Made by a program: the position numbers and the translations under genes. DNA of 64,000 nucleotides from Tritonibacter multivorans (GTDB taxonomy: Bacteria; Pseudomonadota; Alphaproteobacteria; Rhodobacterales; Rhodobacteraceae), in assembly GCF_001458415.1 (NCBI RefSeq), contig NZ_CYSD01000037.1:64501-128500 (forward strand), read 5' to 3'. A model generated the notes under the pieces. It did not search any database, was not told where the DNA came from, and worked only from the letters and a program-made list of their open reading frames with translations. This document shows, one piece after another, positions 8,569-15,819 of this stretch (position 1 is its first letter; each line of letters begins with the position of its first letter).

Positions 8569-10092
8569 TCACTGGGCTTGTCCGTAGGCGAACTTGAGAA
8601 TGGCTTCTTCGGCGAAGCTGTCTCGTTCAAGCGTTCCGGCGATTTGGTGGTTTGACATAACGGCGATCTGATCCGAGAGCGCCATCAGCTCGGGCAGCTC
8701 GGAGGATACGATGATCATGGCCACCCCTTCGGCAGCCAGTTCGCGCAGGATTTTGTAGATCTCGAATTTGGCGCCCACATCGACGCCGCGGGTGGGTTCG
8801 TCCAGCAGCAGGACGCGCGGGCTGTTGGCCAGCCACTTAGAGAGCACAACCTTCTGCTGGTTGCCGCCCGAGAGCGACGCGGCTGCGTCCCCGGTCTTGC
8901 CGTATTTCAGGCCGAACTTCCGCCCATAGGTGGCGGCCTGATCGGCCTCTGTCCGGGCGGCCATCCAACCTTTGGGAAACAGCGATTTCAGGTTCACCAT
9001 GCTGGTATTGGCGGCAATCGACATCTCGAGGATCAACCCTTCGAGCTTGCGGTCTTCGGTGACAAAGCCAATGCCTGCGTCAATGGCGTCCCGCGGGCCA
9101 TGGAAAGACACCGCCGCGCCGTCCATCTGCACCGTGCCGCCTGCGGGCGTATCGGCGGCAAAGATCGCGCGCAGGAATTCGGTGCGGCCCGCGCCCACCA
9201 GACCGGCAATGCCAAGGATTTCGCCTGCGCGCACCTCCACGGAGACGCCGTGGCCAGTGGTATTTGCGCTGGAGATGAGGTTTTGGGTCGACAGCACAAC
9301 CGCACCCAAGTCATGGGCGCGGGTTTCGCGTGCGGTGTGGTCCACATGGCGGCCAACCATATGCGCGACCACGGCCTCGGGCGAGGTCTTGGCGATGTCT
9401 TCGGTGGTCACCGTGCGGCCATTTCGGAAGACCGTGACCCGGTCGCAATGGGCAAAGACCTCGTCCAGATGGTGCGACACAAACAGCACCGACACGCCGC
9501 GCGCTTTGGCTTGTGCCACGATCTGGAACAGATTGTCCTTTTCGCGTTCGGTCAGGGTGGCGGTGGGTTCATCCAAAATCAGCAGATTGCTGTCGGTCTG
9601 CAAGGCACGGGCGATTTCAACCAGCTGTTTATGGGCAATGCCAAGACTGGAGATGGGGCGTTGGGTGGAGATGCCACCAAGGCCCACCAGATCCAGCGCC
9701 TGCACCGCACGGGCGCGCATCTCTGCCTTATCAAGGAACCCCCAACGGGTTTTCGGCAGGGCTTCGATCGAGATATTTTCGGCAATCGACAGATGTTCCA
9801 GCAGGTTAAACTCCTGATGGACCACCTGAATGCCGGCTTCTTTGGACCATTGCGGCTGGCCGGGCACAAAGCCTGCGCCTTGAAAGGTGATCTCGCCGTC
9901 GGTGGGAAAATGCAGACCGGTCAACACCTTGATCAGGGTCGACTTTCCGGCGCCGTTTTCACCGACAAGGGCGTGGACCTCGCCGGGGCGGATCTGCAGG
10001 TCAACACCATCCAGCGCTTTGACACCGCCGAAATGTTTCTTCAGACCGCGCACCGTCAGAAGCGGTGCGGTCATAGGGGTATGGGCGTTCAT
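8569..10092 (-). CDS. Ribose-type sugar ABC transporter ATPase (RbsA-like)
   Basis: A 507-residue protein with two fused nucleotide-binding domains, as in RbsA/XylG/MglA. Domain 1 has Walker A GENGAGKST and Walker B LLILDEPTATL; domain 2 has the degenerate Walker A (GLVGAGRTE), signature LSGGNQQKVVLSKWL and Walker B VLLLDEPTRGVD that are normal for this family. Start at 10092 follows a GAGG site; an ATG at 10074 is possible. A stem-loop separates it from the upstream binding-protein gene. Confidence 0.92.
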   Translation of the reverse strand: MNAHTPMTAPLLTVRGLKKHFGGVKALDGVDLQIRPGEVHALVGENGAGKSTLIKVLTGLHFPTDGEITFQGAGFVPGQPQWSKEAGIQVVHQEFNLLEHLSIAENISIEALPKTRWGFLDKAEMRARAVQALDLVGLGGISTQRPISSLGIAHKQLVEIARALQTDSNLLILDEPTATLTEREKDNLFQIVAQAKARGVSVLFVSHHLDEVFAHCDRVTVFRNGRTVTTEDIAKTSPEAVVAHMVGRHVDHTARETRAHDLGAVVLSTQNLISSANTTGHGVSVEVRAGEILGIAGLVGAGRTEFLRAIFAADTPAGGTVQMDGAAVSFHGPRDAIDAGIGFVTEDRKLEGLILEMSIAANTSMVNLKSLFPKGWMAARTEADQAATYGRKFGLKYGKTGDAAASLSGGNQQKVVLSKWLANSPRVLLLDEPTRGVDVGAKFEIYKILRELAAEGVAMIIVSSELPELMALSDQIAVMSNHQIAGTLERDSFAEEAILKFAYGQAQ

Positions 10093-10124
10093 GGTGGCCT
10101 CGGGACTTGGACAGGCGTGAACGA

Positions 10125-10153
10125 CCTGCCGCGCCAAAGGGCAGCGCGGCAGG
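10125..10153 (-). promoter_or_regulatory. Intercistronic stem-loop between binding-protein and ATPase genes
   Basis: CCTGCCGCGC pairs perfectly with GCGCGGCAGG across a nine-base loop. It has no U-tract and lies in the 72-base gap downstream of the binding-protein gene. In other importer operons such hairpins protect the upstream message from 3' decay, giving more binding protein than membrane parts; that role is inferred here. Confidence 0.7.
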
Positions 10154-10164
10154 CGGCGCGTGGT

Positions 10165-11085
10165 TTACTGGGTCACGAGGTCAATGGGGGTGCGCACCCA
10201 ACCTTCGAGCTCGGGACCGCCGCGCACCACATCAATGGCCAGATCAATCGCGTTGGCCGCCATCTCGGAGCCGAACTGATCGATGGTGGCCAGCAGTTTG
10301 CCTTCGCCCACCAGCGCCTTGGCGGCTGGCACATTGTCAAAGCCCACAACCAGAATGTCGTCGCGCCCTGCCGCCTCGAGCGCCTGAACCACACCGATGG
10401 CCATGGAGTCATTTGCCGCCATCACACCCTGGATATCAGGGTTCGCGGTCAGCATATTGGCAAAAACGGTGTTGGCCTCTTCGGTTTCCCAATAGGCGGT
10501 GCGGCTGTCGAGCAGGTTGAGCCCATGTTCGGCGACAGAGTCTTCAAACCCAAGACGGCGTTGGGTGGCGTTATCGGCGCCCGGATTGCCTTCGATGATA
10601 ACCACTTTGCCACCTTCGCCCAGAGCGGCGGCCAGCGCGTCACCGGCCATCTTTGCGCCCTGACGGTTGTCGGGGCCGACAAAGGCCAGCTCGACCCCTT
10701 GTTGTTTCTTTGCGTCTGCATCCAAGGCGACGTCAAAGTTCACAACGGTGATGCCTGCCTCCATCGCCCGTTTCAGCGGGCGCACCATGGCGCGGCTGTC
10801 AGCCGGAGCAATCACAATGGCATCGACGCCCTGGGTGATAAAGGTGTTGACCGCATTGATCTGCGATTCAAAATCGGTCTCGTTCTGCATGCCAACGGCC
10901 AGCAGTTCATAGTCGCCACGCTTTTCCGCATGGGCCTCTGCACCGACCATCATGTTCTGGAAAAACTCATTGGCCAGCGACTTCATGACCAGACCGACCT
11001 TCGGGTGGTCTGCGTCCGCATAGGCCGCGGTTGCAAGCAGCGACACAGAGGTCGCGGCGGCGGCAATAAATTTGGTGAATTTCAT
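10165..11085 (-). CDS. Ribose-type sugar-binding protein (RbsB-like)
   Basis: A 306-residue periplasmic protein. The first 23 residues are a signal peptide (ending AAYA); the rest is a type-I periplasmic binding fold with the usual strands (KVGLVMKSLANEFFQNM, GVDAIVIAPADS, NFDVALD, GVMAANDSMAIG, VVGFDN). The ATG follows a strong GGGAGGAAATT site. It is the first gene of its operon, and two TGAAACGTTTCA operators lie upstream. No sugar kinase or isomerase is nearby, so the substrate stays open (ribose, fucose, rhamnose or a similar sugar). Confidence 0.9.
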   Translation of the reverse strand: MKFTKFIAAAATSVSLLATAAYADADHPKVGLVMKSLANEFFQNMMVGAEAHAEKRGDYELLAVGMQNETDFESQINAVNTFITQGVDAIVIAPADSRAMVRPLKRAMEAGITVVNFDVALDADAKKQQGVELAFVGPDNRQGAKMAGDALAAALGEGGKVVIIEGNPGADNATQRRLGFEDSVAEHGLNLLDSRTAYWETEEANTVFANMLTANPDIQGVMAANDSMAIGVVQALEAAGRDDILVVGFDNVPAAKALVGEGKLLATIDQFGSEMAANAIDLAIDVVRGGPELEGWVRTPIDLVTQ

Positions 11086-11132
11086 AATTTCCTCCCTACC
11101 CGCTTCACAGGCTTGGCTCCTCCGGCCAGCGA

Positions 11133-11146
11133 ATGAAACGTTTCAT
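11133..11146. promoter_or_regulatory. LacI-type operator, sugar locus copy 1
   Basis: ATGAAACGTTTCAT is a perfect 14-base palindrome with a central CG, 48 bases upstream of the binding-protein start. The same 12-base core occurs three times in this locus and fits a LacI-family repressor. Confidence 0.85.
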
Positions 11147-11186
11147 GGTTGCAGGGCGACTTTGACCCAGGGGCAACGATGAAGTC

Positions 11187-11206
11187 AATATGAAACGTTT
11201 CATATT
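11187..11206. promoter_or_regulatory. LacI-type operator, sugar locus copy 2
   Basis: AATATGAAACGTTTCATATT is a perfect 20-base palindrome, the longest of the three copies. It lies 57 bases from copy 1, between the divergent binding-protein and mutarotase genes, so the pair could support looping or control of both directions. Confidence 0.88.
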
Positions 11207-11361
11207 TTTGAATGCATTCATGATCGACTTCGGATAAGCAGGGGTAACATGCTGAAACAACCAATGAATTAAGGGGATCGCGCGGGGAATTCGGGCAGGG
11301 AGAGGGCCTGACGCGCCTTTCGCGAGCACATCAGCTAAGATGAAAACTGGGGAGGAACACC

Positions 11362-11832
11362 ATGCTTAAAGGAATCGATCATCGTTTAAACGCCGAAGTT
11401 CTGGCCGCCCTGCGCGCGGCCGGCCACGGCGACCTGATTGTGCTGTGCGACCGGAACTTTCCAGCCGCGACCGTGGCTGCCACAACGCAGATTGGCCGCC
11501 CGTTGTTGATGGAGAACCTGACCAGCGCCGAGGCCGCAGCGGCGATTCTATCGGTCATGCCACTGGATACGTTTGTGGATGATTACGCCATGTCGATGGA
11601 GGTGGTCGGGGACGCAGGTCAGCGCCCGCCTGTGCAGCAAGAAGTCGACGCCTGCATTGCCAAATACGATGGCCGCGACCGGCCCACCCTGCAGATAGAG
11701 CGTTTTGCCTTTTACGAGCTGGCCAAATCAGCCTTTGCGATCATTCAAACCGGCGAGACGCGTTTTTTCGGCTGTTTTGTATTGCGCAAAGGGGTGGTGC
11801 CCCCAGAGGAGGTTGTGCAGGTCACGCCCTAA
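11362..11832 (+). CDS. RbsD/FucU-family sugar mutarotase
   Basis: A 156-residue cytoplasmic protein of the RbsD/FucU family, which interconverts the anomers of ribose or fucose so that the imported sugar can be phosphorylated or isomerised. The N-terminus (MLKGIDHRLNAEVL, GHGDLIVLCDRNFPA) carries the family His and Asp residues and looks closer to FucU than RbsD; the tail is about 15 residues longer than usual. A GGGAGGA site precedes the ATG. It is divergent from the importer and shares its operator region; its 3' end overlaps the convergent LacI gene by 11 bases. Confidence 0.85.
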   Translation: MLKGIDHRLNAEVLAALRAAGHGDLIVLCDRNFPAATVAATTQIGRPLLMENLTSAEAAAAILSVMPLDTFVDDYAMSMEVVGDAGQRPPVQQEVDACIAKYDGRDRPTLQIERFAFYELAKSAFAIIQTGETRFFGCFVLRKGVVPPEEVVQVTP

Positions 11833-12820
11833 CCTGCGTGGACTGGCGTTCGCAGAGACGGCCCATTGCCAAATGATCCGCGGCTTCGGTTTCTTCGGCG
11901 AAAATGGCGTCCATCGCGGCCGAGGCGATCGCATCCACCGGTTGGCGGATGGTGGTCAGTCGCGGCACCACGAGGGAAGCAAGATCAATGTCATCAAAGC
12001 CAATGACCGACAGTTCGCCCGGCACATCGATGCGCATATCACGGGCAGCGCGGACCACACCAATGGCGATCTGATCGTTTGCGGCCAGAATGCCCGTGGG
12101 CACGTCACCGCCCGACGGCCCCGACAACACTGCGCGGGCAATGGTCTCGCCACTTTGGAAATCAAAGGTGCCTTCGCGAATGTCGAGATTTAGGTCAATA
12201 CCAGCCTCCCGCAGGGCACGGGCCTGAGCTTCGACCCCTTCGCGGCGCTGACGGCCGGTGATCGTCGTTTGCGGACCAGCGATATAGACCACCTGGCGAT
12301 GCCCCAGATCGACCAGATGCTTCAGTCCAAGAGCCGCGCTTGCGCGCTGATCCACGCCAAAGGTCCGCAACCCCGGTGCCGGCCGGTCGAGCCCGTAGAC
12401 CACCGTGCTGTCCGGCAGGTCAAACAAGCGCTGATCTGACGCGGGCACCAGCAAAATCGCCTTGGGCTGATGTTCCAGCAGTGCGTTGAACTGGCGGGCC
12501 TCAAATCGGGAATCATTGCGCGAACTGGAGACGATCAGCGCATGACCCCGCGCGCTTGCCAGCCCTTCCAGCTTGTCCGCAAGCTGCGAAAAGAAAGGAT
12601 TGGTGATGTCGGGCACCAGAAGGCCAATGACATTGATGTGTTTCGCACGCAGGGCGCGGGCCGCAAAATTGGGTTTGTAACCAAGCTCTGCAATCGCCTT
12701 GTTCACCCGCTCTGCCAGCGGGGCTTTGACCGTGCTGTTTTTGGAAAGAACCCGAGACACCGTCCCGACCGACACCTCGGCATGGGCCGCAACGTCTTTG
12801 ATTGTCACGGTTTTTGCCAC
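11822..12820 (-). CDS. LacI-family regulator of the sugar locus
   Basis: A 332-residue repressor with the LacI helix-turn-helix at residues 5-25 (IKDVAAHAEVSVGTVSRVLS), a hinge with the KPNFAARALR segment, and an effector domain from about residue 60. It starts at a GTG preceded by AAGGAGAG. One TGAAACGTTTCA site lies about 100 bases upstream and two lie before the importer operon, so it probably represses itself, the importer and the mutarotase in the absence of sugar. The effector is likely the transported sugar or a derivative. Confidence 0.93.
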   Translation of the reverse strand: MAKTVTIKDVAAHAEVSVGTVSRVLSKNSTVKAPLAERVNKAIAELGYKPNFAARALRAKHINVIGLLVPDITNPFFSQLADKLEGLASARGHALIVSSSRNDSRFEARQFNALLEHQPKAILLVPASDQRLFDLPDSTVVYGLDRPAPGLRTFGVDQRASAALGLKHLVDLGHRQVVYIAGPQTTITGRQRREGVEAQARALREAGIDLNLDIREGTFDFQSGETIARAVLSGPSGGDVPTGILAANDQIAIGVVRAARDMRIDVPGELSVIGFDDIDLASLVVPRLTTIRQPVDAIASAAMDAIFAEETEAADHLAMGRLCERQSTQVRA

Positions 12821-13132
12821 GTCTCTCTCCTTCTTTTTTGGGGGCGCAATTGAAAACCTGAAACCGGCCTGTGCGCGATATGGGGCCCGTGCTAGTATGC
12901 TCTAGCGGGCGTGGCTTTCAATGTGAAACGTTTCATGTTTAGCGCCGCGGTCTTGTCCCCTGTGACGGCAAAGGGCTGCTACGGGCAAAGCAACCTTTGC
13001 AACTTGCCCTCAAATAGAGTAACAGCGCGCATCCGCATTGGAATCGATTGGTTCTGGCGGACACTCCATGGGCCTGTGCTGGACGACATCCCGGCCTGCG
13101 CCATCACCCTTAACCTTTTAAAGGAGACCCCG
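12821..13132. other. Intergenic region between the LacI gene and rpsO
   Basis: A 312-base divergent region. It holds the LacI-type operator at 12924-12935 and, near its right end, the rpsO ribosome site AAGGAG (13121-13126). I see no convincing small gene in it; a plus-strand frame that reads into rpsO has no ribosome site of its own. Confidence 0.6.
12924..12935. promoter_or_regulatory. LacI-type operator, sugar locus copy 3
   Basis: TGAAACGTTTCA, identical in its 12-base core to the two sites before the importer, sits about 100 bases upstream of the GTG start of the LacI gene. It is consistent with autoregulation. Confidence 0.82.
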
Positions 13133-13402
13133 ATGTCGATCACTGCTGAAGAAAAAGCACGCCTGATGAAAGAATTCGCAACCAAAGAAGGCGACACCGG
13201 TTCCCCGGAAGTCCAGGTTGCAATCCTGACCTCGCGCATCAACACCCTGACCGAGCACTTCAAAACCCACAAGAAGGACAACCACGGCCGTCGTGGTCTT
13301 CTGAAAATGGTTGCTCAGCGTCGTAAGCTGCTGGACTACACCAAAGGCAAAGATGTGGCCCGTTACCAGGACCTGATCGCACGCCTCGGCATCCGCCGCT
13401 AA
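13133..13402 (+). CDS. rpsO: 30S ribosomal protein S15
   Basis: An 89-residue protein, the normal length of S15, which binds 16S rRNA in the central domain. It matches the family along its whole length ([41 protein letters not shown]). The ATG at 13133 follows AAAGGAGA at good spacing. Codon choice is strongly biased, as expected for a ribosomal gene. A terminator follows, and pnp, often the next gene, lies 4.4 kb away here. Confidence 0.98.
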   Translation: MSITAEEKARLMKEFATKEGDTGSPEVQVAILTSRINTLTEHFKTHKKDNHGRRGLLKMVAQRRKLLDYTKGKDVARYQDLIARLGIRR

Positions 13403-13428
13403 GCGCGCCCGTCATTGTGACGATTGCG

Positions 13429-13456
13429 ACACCCGCTCTTTTGAGCGGGTGTTTTG
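13429..13456 (+). terminator. rpsO terminator
   Basis: ACACCCGCTC and GAGCGGGTGT form a perfect 10-base-pair stem with a TTTT loop, followed by TTTG. It lies 26 bases after the rpsO stop. Confidence 0.88.
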
Positions 13457-13603
13457 CTTTGCCCCCCGGCCATTACATCTGGAACGTGGGGCCCTTACAC
13501 GGCAACGCACAGGCGACATTGGCCAAGCTGCATCAACAGCAGACCGCTGCCTGACGCGTCGGGAGAACCCTCCCAGCCTTGTAAATCCGGAAATGATGTG
13601 CTT

Positions 13604-13616
13604 GTTAGTTTATAAC
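13604..13616. promoter_or_regulatory. Candidate Zur box upstream of the CobW-type gene
   Basis: GTTAGTTTATAAC matches the Zur core GTTATANTATAAC at ten of twelve defined positions. It lies 24 bases before the ATG of a CobW/ZNG1-type GTPase, a family often induced by zinc shortage. Binding is inferred from the match and the context. Confidence 0.55.
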
Positions 13617-13640
13617 ATCACCTATACCCCGGAGACATCA

Positions 13641-14855
13641 ATGAGCGATTCTCGCCTTCCCGTCACCGTGCTGTCCGGTTTTCTGGGCGCCGGCAAAACC
13701 ACCCTGTTGAACCGAATTTTGAACAATCGCGAGGGCCTGCGGGTCGCGGTGATTGTCAATGATATGTCCGAGGTCAACATTGACGCGGATCTGGTTCGCG
13801 AAGGCGGCGCTCAGCTGAGCCAGACGGACGAGACCCTGGTCGAGATGTCCAATGGCTGCATCTGCTGCACCCTGCGTGACGATCTGCTGCAAGAGGTCCG
13901 CAAACTGGCCGCTGAGGGGCGTTTTGACTACCTGCTGATCGAAAGCACCGGTATCTCCGAACCCCTGCCTGTCGCTGCCACCTTTGATTTCCGCGACGAA
14001 CTGGGCGAAAGCCTGTCGGATGTGTCCCGTCTGGACACCATGGTGACCGTGGTCGATGCGGTGAACCTGACAGCGGACTTTGACAGCCATGACTTTATCT
14101 CGGATCGCGGCGAAAGCCTGGGCGAAGAAGACGACCGGTCGCTGGTGAACCTGCTGACCGATCAGATGGAATTTGCCGATGTGATCGTCCTGAACAAGGT
14201 CACCGACGCAGGTCCTGAGAACGTCGACAAGGCGCGCAAGATCATCCGGTCGCTGAACGCGGACGCCAAGATCATTGAAACCGACCGGTCGAACGTTGAC
14301 CCGCAGGAAATCCTGAACACCGGCCTCTTCAACTTTGAAGAAGCCCATGAACACCCGATGTGGGCCAAAGAGCTGTATGGCTTTAAGGATCACGTGCCAG
14401 AGACCGAAGAATACGGCATTTCCTCGCATGTGTATCGTGCGCGCGCACCGTTTGATCCGGTCAAAATCCATGACCTGCTGGACGGTGACCTGCCCGGCGT
14501 GATCCGGGCCAAAGGCCATTTCTGGATCATCACCCGACCGGAATGGGTGGCGGAGTTCTCGCTTGCCGGGAAACTGTCGTCGGTCGCACCGCTGGGCACC
14601 TGGTGGGCAACCGTTCCGATCGAACGCTGGCCCGATCACCCGCAGGCGCGCGAGTATATGAAACAGCATTGGGAAGAGCCCTTTGGCGACCGCCGTCAGG
14701 AGATCGTCTTTATCGGTGCAGGCATCGACTGGCCCGCGCTGGAGGCAAAACTGGATGCCTGCCTGCTGAAGGATGCGACCATGGAAGACGTGGAGACCTG
14801 CGCAGGTCTGCCCGATCCTTTCCCGGCGTGGCGACGGGCTGACGAGGCAGCGTAA
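13641..14855 (+). CDS. CobW/ZNG1-family metallochaperone GTPase
   Basis: A 404-residue GTPase of the COG0523 family. The N-terminal domain has the P-loop GFLGAGKTT (residues 13-21), the metal-binding CxCC motif at Cys73-Cys75-Cys76 inside [13 protein letters not shown], and the NKVTD base-recognition motif; the CobW C-terminal domain occupies roughly 270-380. Members deliver metals, mainly zinc, to client proteins. The ATG at 13641 after GGAGA is chosen over far-upstream starts that read through the rpsO terminator. The Zur-like box supports a role in zinc limitation rather than cobalamin synthesis; no cob genes are near. A small conserved gene follows after three bases. Confidence 0.9.
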   Translation: MSDSRLPVTVLSGFLGAGKTTLLNRILNNREGLRVAVIVNDMSEVNIDADLVREGGAQLSQTDETLVEMSNGCICCTLRDDLLQEVRKLAAEGRFDYLLIESTGISEPLPVAATFDFRDELGESLSDVSRLDTMVTVVDAVNLTADFDSHDFISDRGESLGEEDDRSLVNLLTDQMEFADVIVLNKVTDAGPENVDKARKIIRSLNADAKIIETDRSNVDPQEILNTGLFNFEEAHEHPMWAKELYGFKDHVPETEEYGISSHVYRARAPFDPVKIHDLLDGDLPGVIRAKGHFWIITRPEWVAEFSLAGKLSSVAPLGTWWATVPIERWPDHPQAREYMKQHWEEPFGDRRQEIVFIGAGIDWPALEAKLDACLLKDATMEDVETCAGLPDPFPAWRRADEAA

Positions 14856-14858
14856 TCT

Positions 14859-15125
14859 ATGGCCCGGTATCACAAAAACCGAGCCAGCAACCTGCCAGCA
14901 AAGAAACGAAACGTCGACCCAATGGCGGCTTATGATGCCCTCCCACCAGAGCTGCGTGCCTGGCTGCAAGGGGCAAAGCTGCCGTGGTCGGCGCATTCCT
15001 GCAAGAAAATCTGGACCAGCGCCCGCGCAAAGGGCGCCAGTCCGCAAGAAGCGCTAGAGCGGTTGAACCGCATCGAGGATGCGACCCTTGCCCGCGACAG
15101 CCGCCGCACAGACGCGGCCGCATAG
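14859..15125 (+). CDS. Small conserved protein (possibly DUF6525)
   Basis: An 88-residue basic, soluble protein starting three bases after the CobW-type stop, so almost certainly cotranscribed. It has a Lys/Arg-rich N-terminus (about 1-20) and a conserved-looking core (YDALPPELRAWL, LPWSAHSCKKIW, ASPQEALERLNRIE) that I associate with a small Rhodobacteraceae family, DUF6525, from memory only. No catalytic or membrane feature is visible. The linkage hints at a role with the GTPase, but no function is known to me. Confidence 0.75.
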   Translation: MARYHKNRASNLPAKKRNVDPMAAYDALPPELRAWLQGAKLPWSAHSCKKIWTSARAKGASPQEALERLNRIEDATLARDSRRTDAAA

Positions 15126-15158
15126 CAGTATCAGGCCCGACCGCGACCGGGCTGTTCT

Positions 15159-15191
15159 GGTGTCGACTGCATGCAGTCGGCACCTTTTTCT
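15159..15191 (+). terminator. Terminator after the CobW-type operon
   Basis: GGTG-T-CGACTGCA and TGCAGTCG-G-CACC form a long stem (a 16-base perfect palindrome at 15164-15179, extended by a T-G wobble and four pairs), followed by TTTTTCTTT. Confidence 0.85.
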
Positions 15192-15208
15192 TTGCAAGCG
15201 CCTCTGTC

Positions 15209-15676
15209 TCAGGCGCTGGCGCGCTCACTGTACTGCGCCGTAATCAGATACCGTTTCAGGATGTCGATCACTGCCTGTTTGTGATCTTCGGTTTGGACAT
15301 CATTGACCGAAGACAGGCGCGACTTGAGCTGATCCAATGTGATCAGCGACTTGCCGGCAGCGACCCGTCCCAGCGCAGGCAGTGCTTCGGGTTGTTCATA
15401 GCCCATAAACCAATCGGTGAAGAACAGCGTGTCGACCTCGCCCTCCATCCGCACCCAAACATCGCGGTGACGCGGGTCGCGGCGAATACGGTCGTAGCAG
15501 GCTTTGACCGGGGCTTTTTCGCCCTCCAGCACCTGCAGGATCATTCTGTTGTGATAGAGCAAAAGACCCGTGATCCCTTCGTCGGCATTGCGACGCCGCG
15601 CCGTGTTCAGGATCATATTGATGTCGTCAGCTGACAGATCTGCCGCAGAGCGGCTTGTGTAGACCAAACGGTACAT
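15209..15676 (-). CDS. BLUF-domain blue-light sensor, single domain
   Basis: A 155-residue flavin photoreceptor. All five residues of the BLUF photocycle are present: Tyr6, Asn30, Gln48, Trp89 and Met91, each exactly 15 positions before the corresponding AppA residues (21, 45, 63, 104, 106). The hallmark stretches LVYTS, GITGLLLY, LQVLEG and RRDPRHRDV are clear. About 55 C-terminal residues lack a recognisable output domain, so it must signal through a partner protein. The ATG at 15676 follows AAGGAG at five bases; a GTG two codons earlier overlaps that site. It converges on the CobW operon and lies downstream of the BCCT gene, separated by a terminator. Confidence 0.93.
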   Translation of the reverse strand: MYRLVYTSRSAADLSADDINMILNTARRRNADEGITGLLLYHNRMILQVLEGEKAPVKACYDRIRRDPRHRDVWVRMEGEVDTLFFTDWFMGYEQPEALPALGRVAAGKSLITLDQLKSRLSSVNDVQTEDHKQAVIDILKRYLITAQYSERASA

Positions 15677-15765
15677 GTGCACTCCTTCATAATTGGGACC
15701 ATCTGAGGACAGTGTACAATTGGATACCGTTCCAGTTTTCTAAAATTTGAGGAAATGGTTAAGAG

Positions 15766-15797
15766 ACAAAAAGGGCCGGAGTTTCCCCCCGGCCCTT
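15766..15797 (-). terminator. Terminator of the BCCT carrier gene
   Basis: AAGGGCCGG and CCGGCCCTT form a perfect 9-base-pair stem, with an A-tract on its left that becomes a U-tract in minus-strand transcripts. It isolates the BCCT gene from the BLUF gene. Confidence 0.88.
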
Positions 15798-15819
15798 GGT
15801 CTTCTTCGCCTGTTACGGC

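Noticed and set aside
12911-13132. N-terminal extension of ribosomal protein S15
   Set aside because: An in-frame upstream ATG gives 163 residues, but S15 is 89 residues long and the real start has a strong ribosome site at 13121-13126.
14859-15125. Toxin or antitoxin gene
   Set aside because: It is small and basic, but it has no partner gene of suitable type and is tightly coupled to the CobW-type GTPase.
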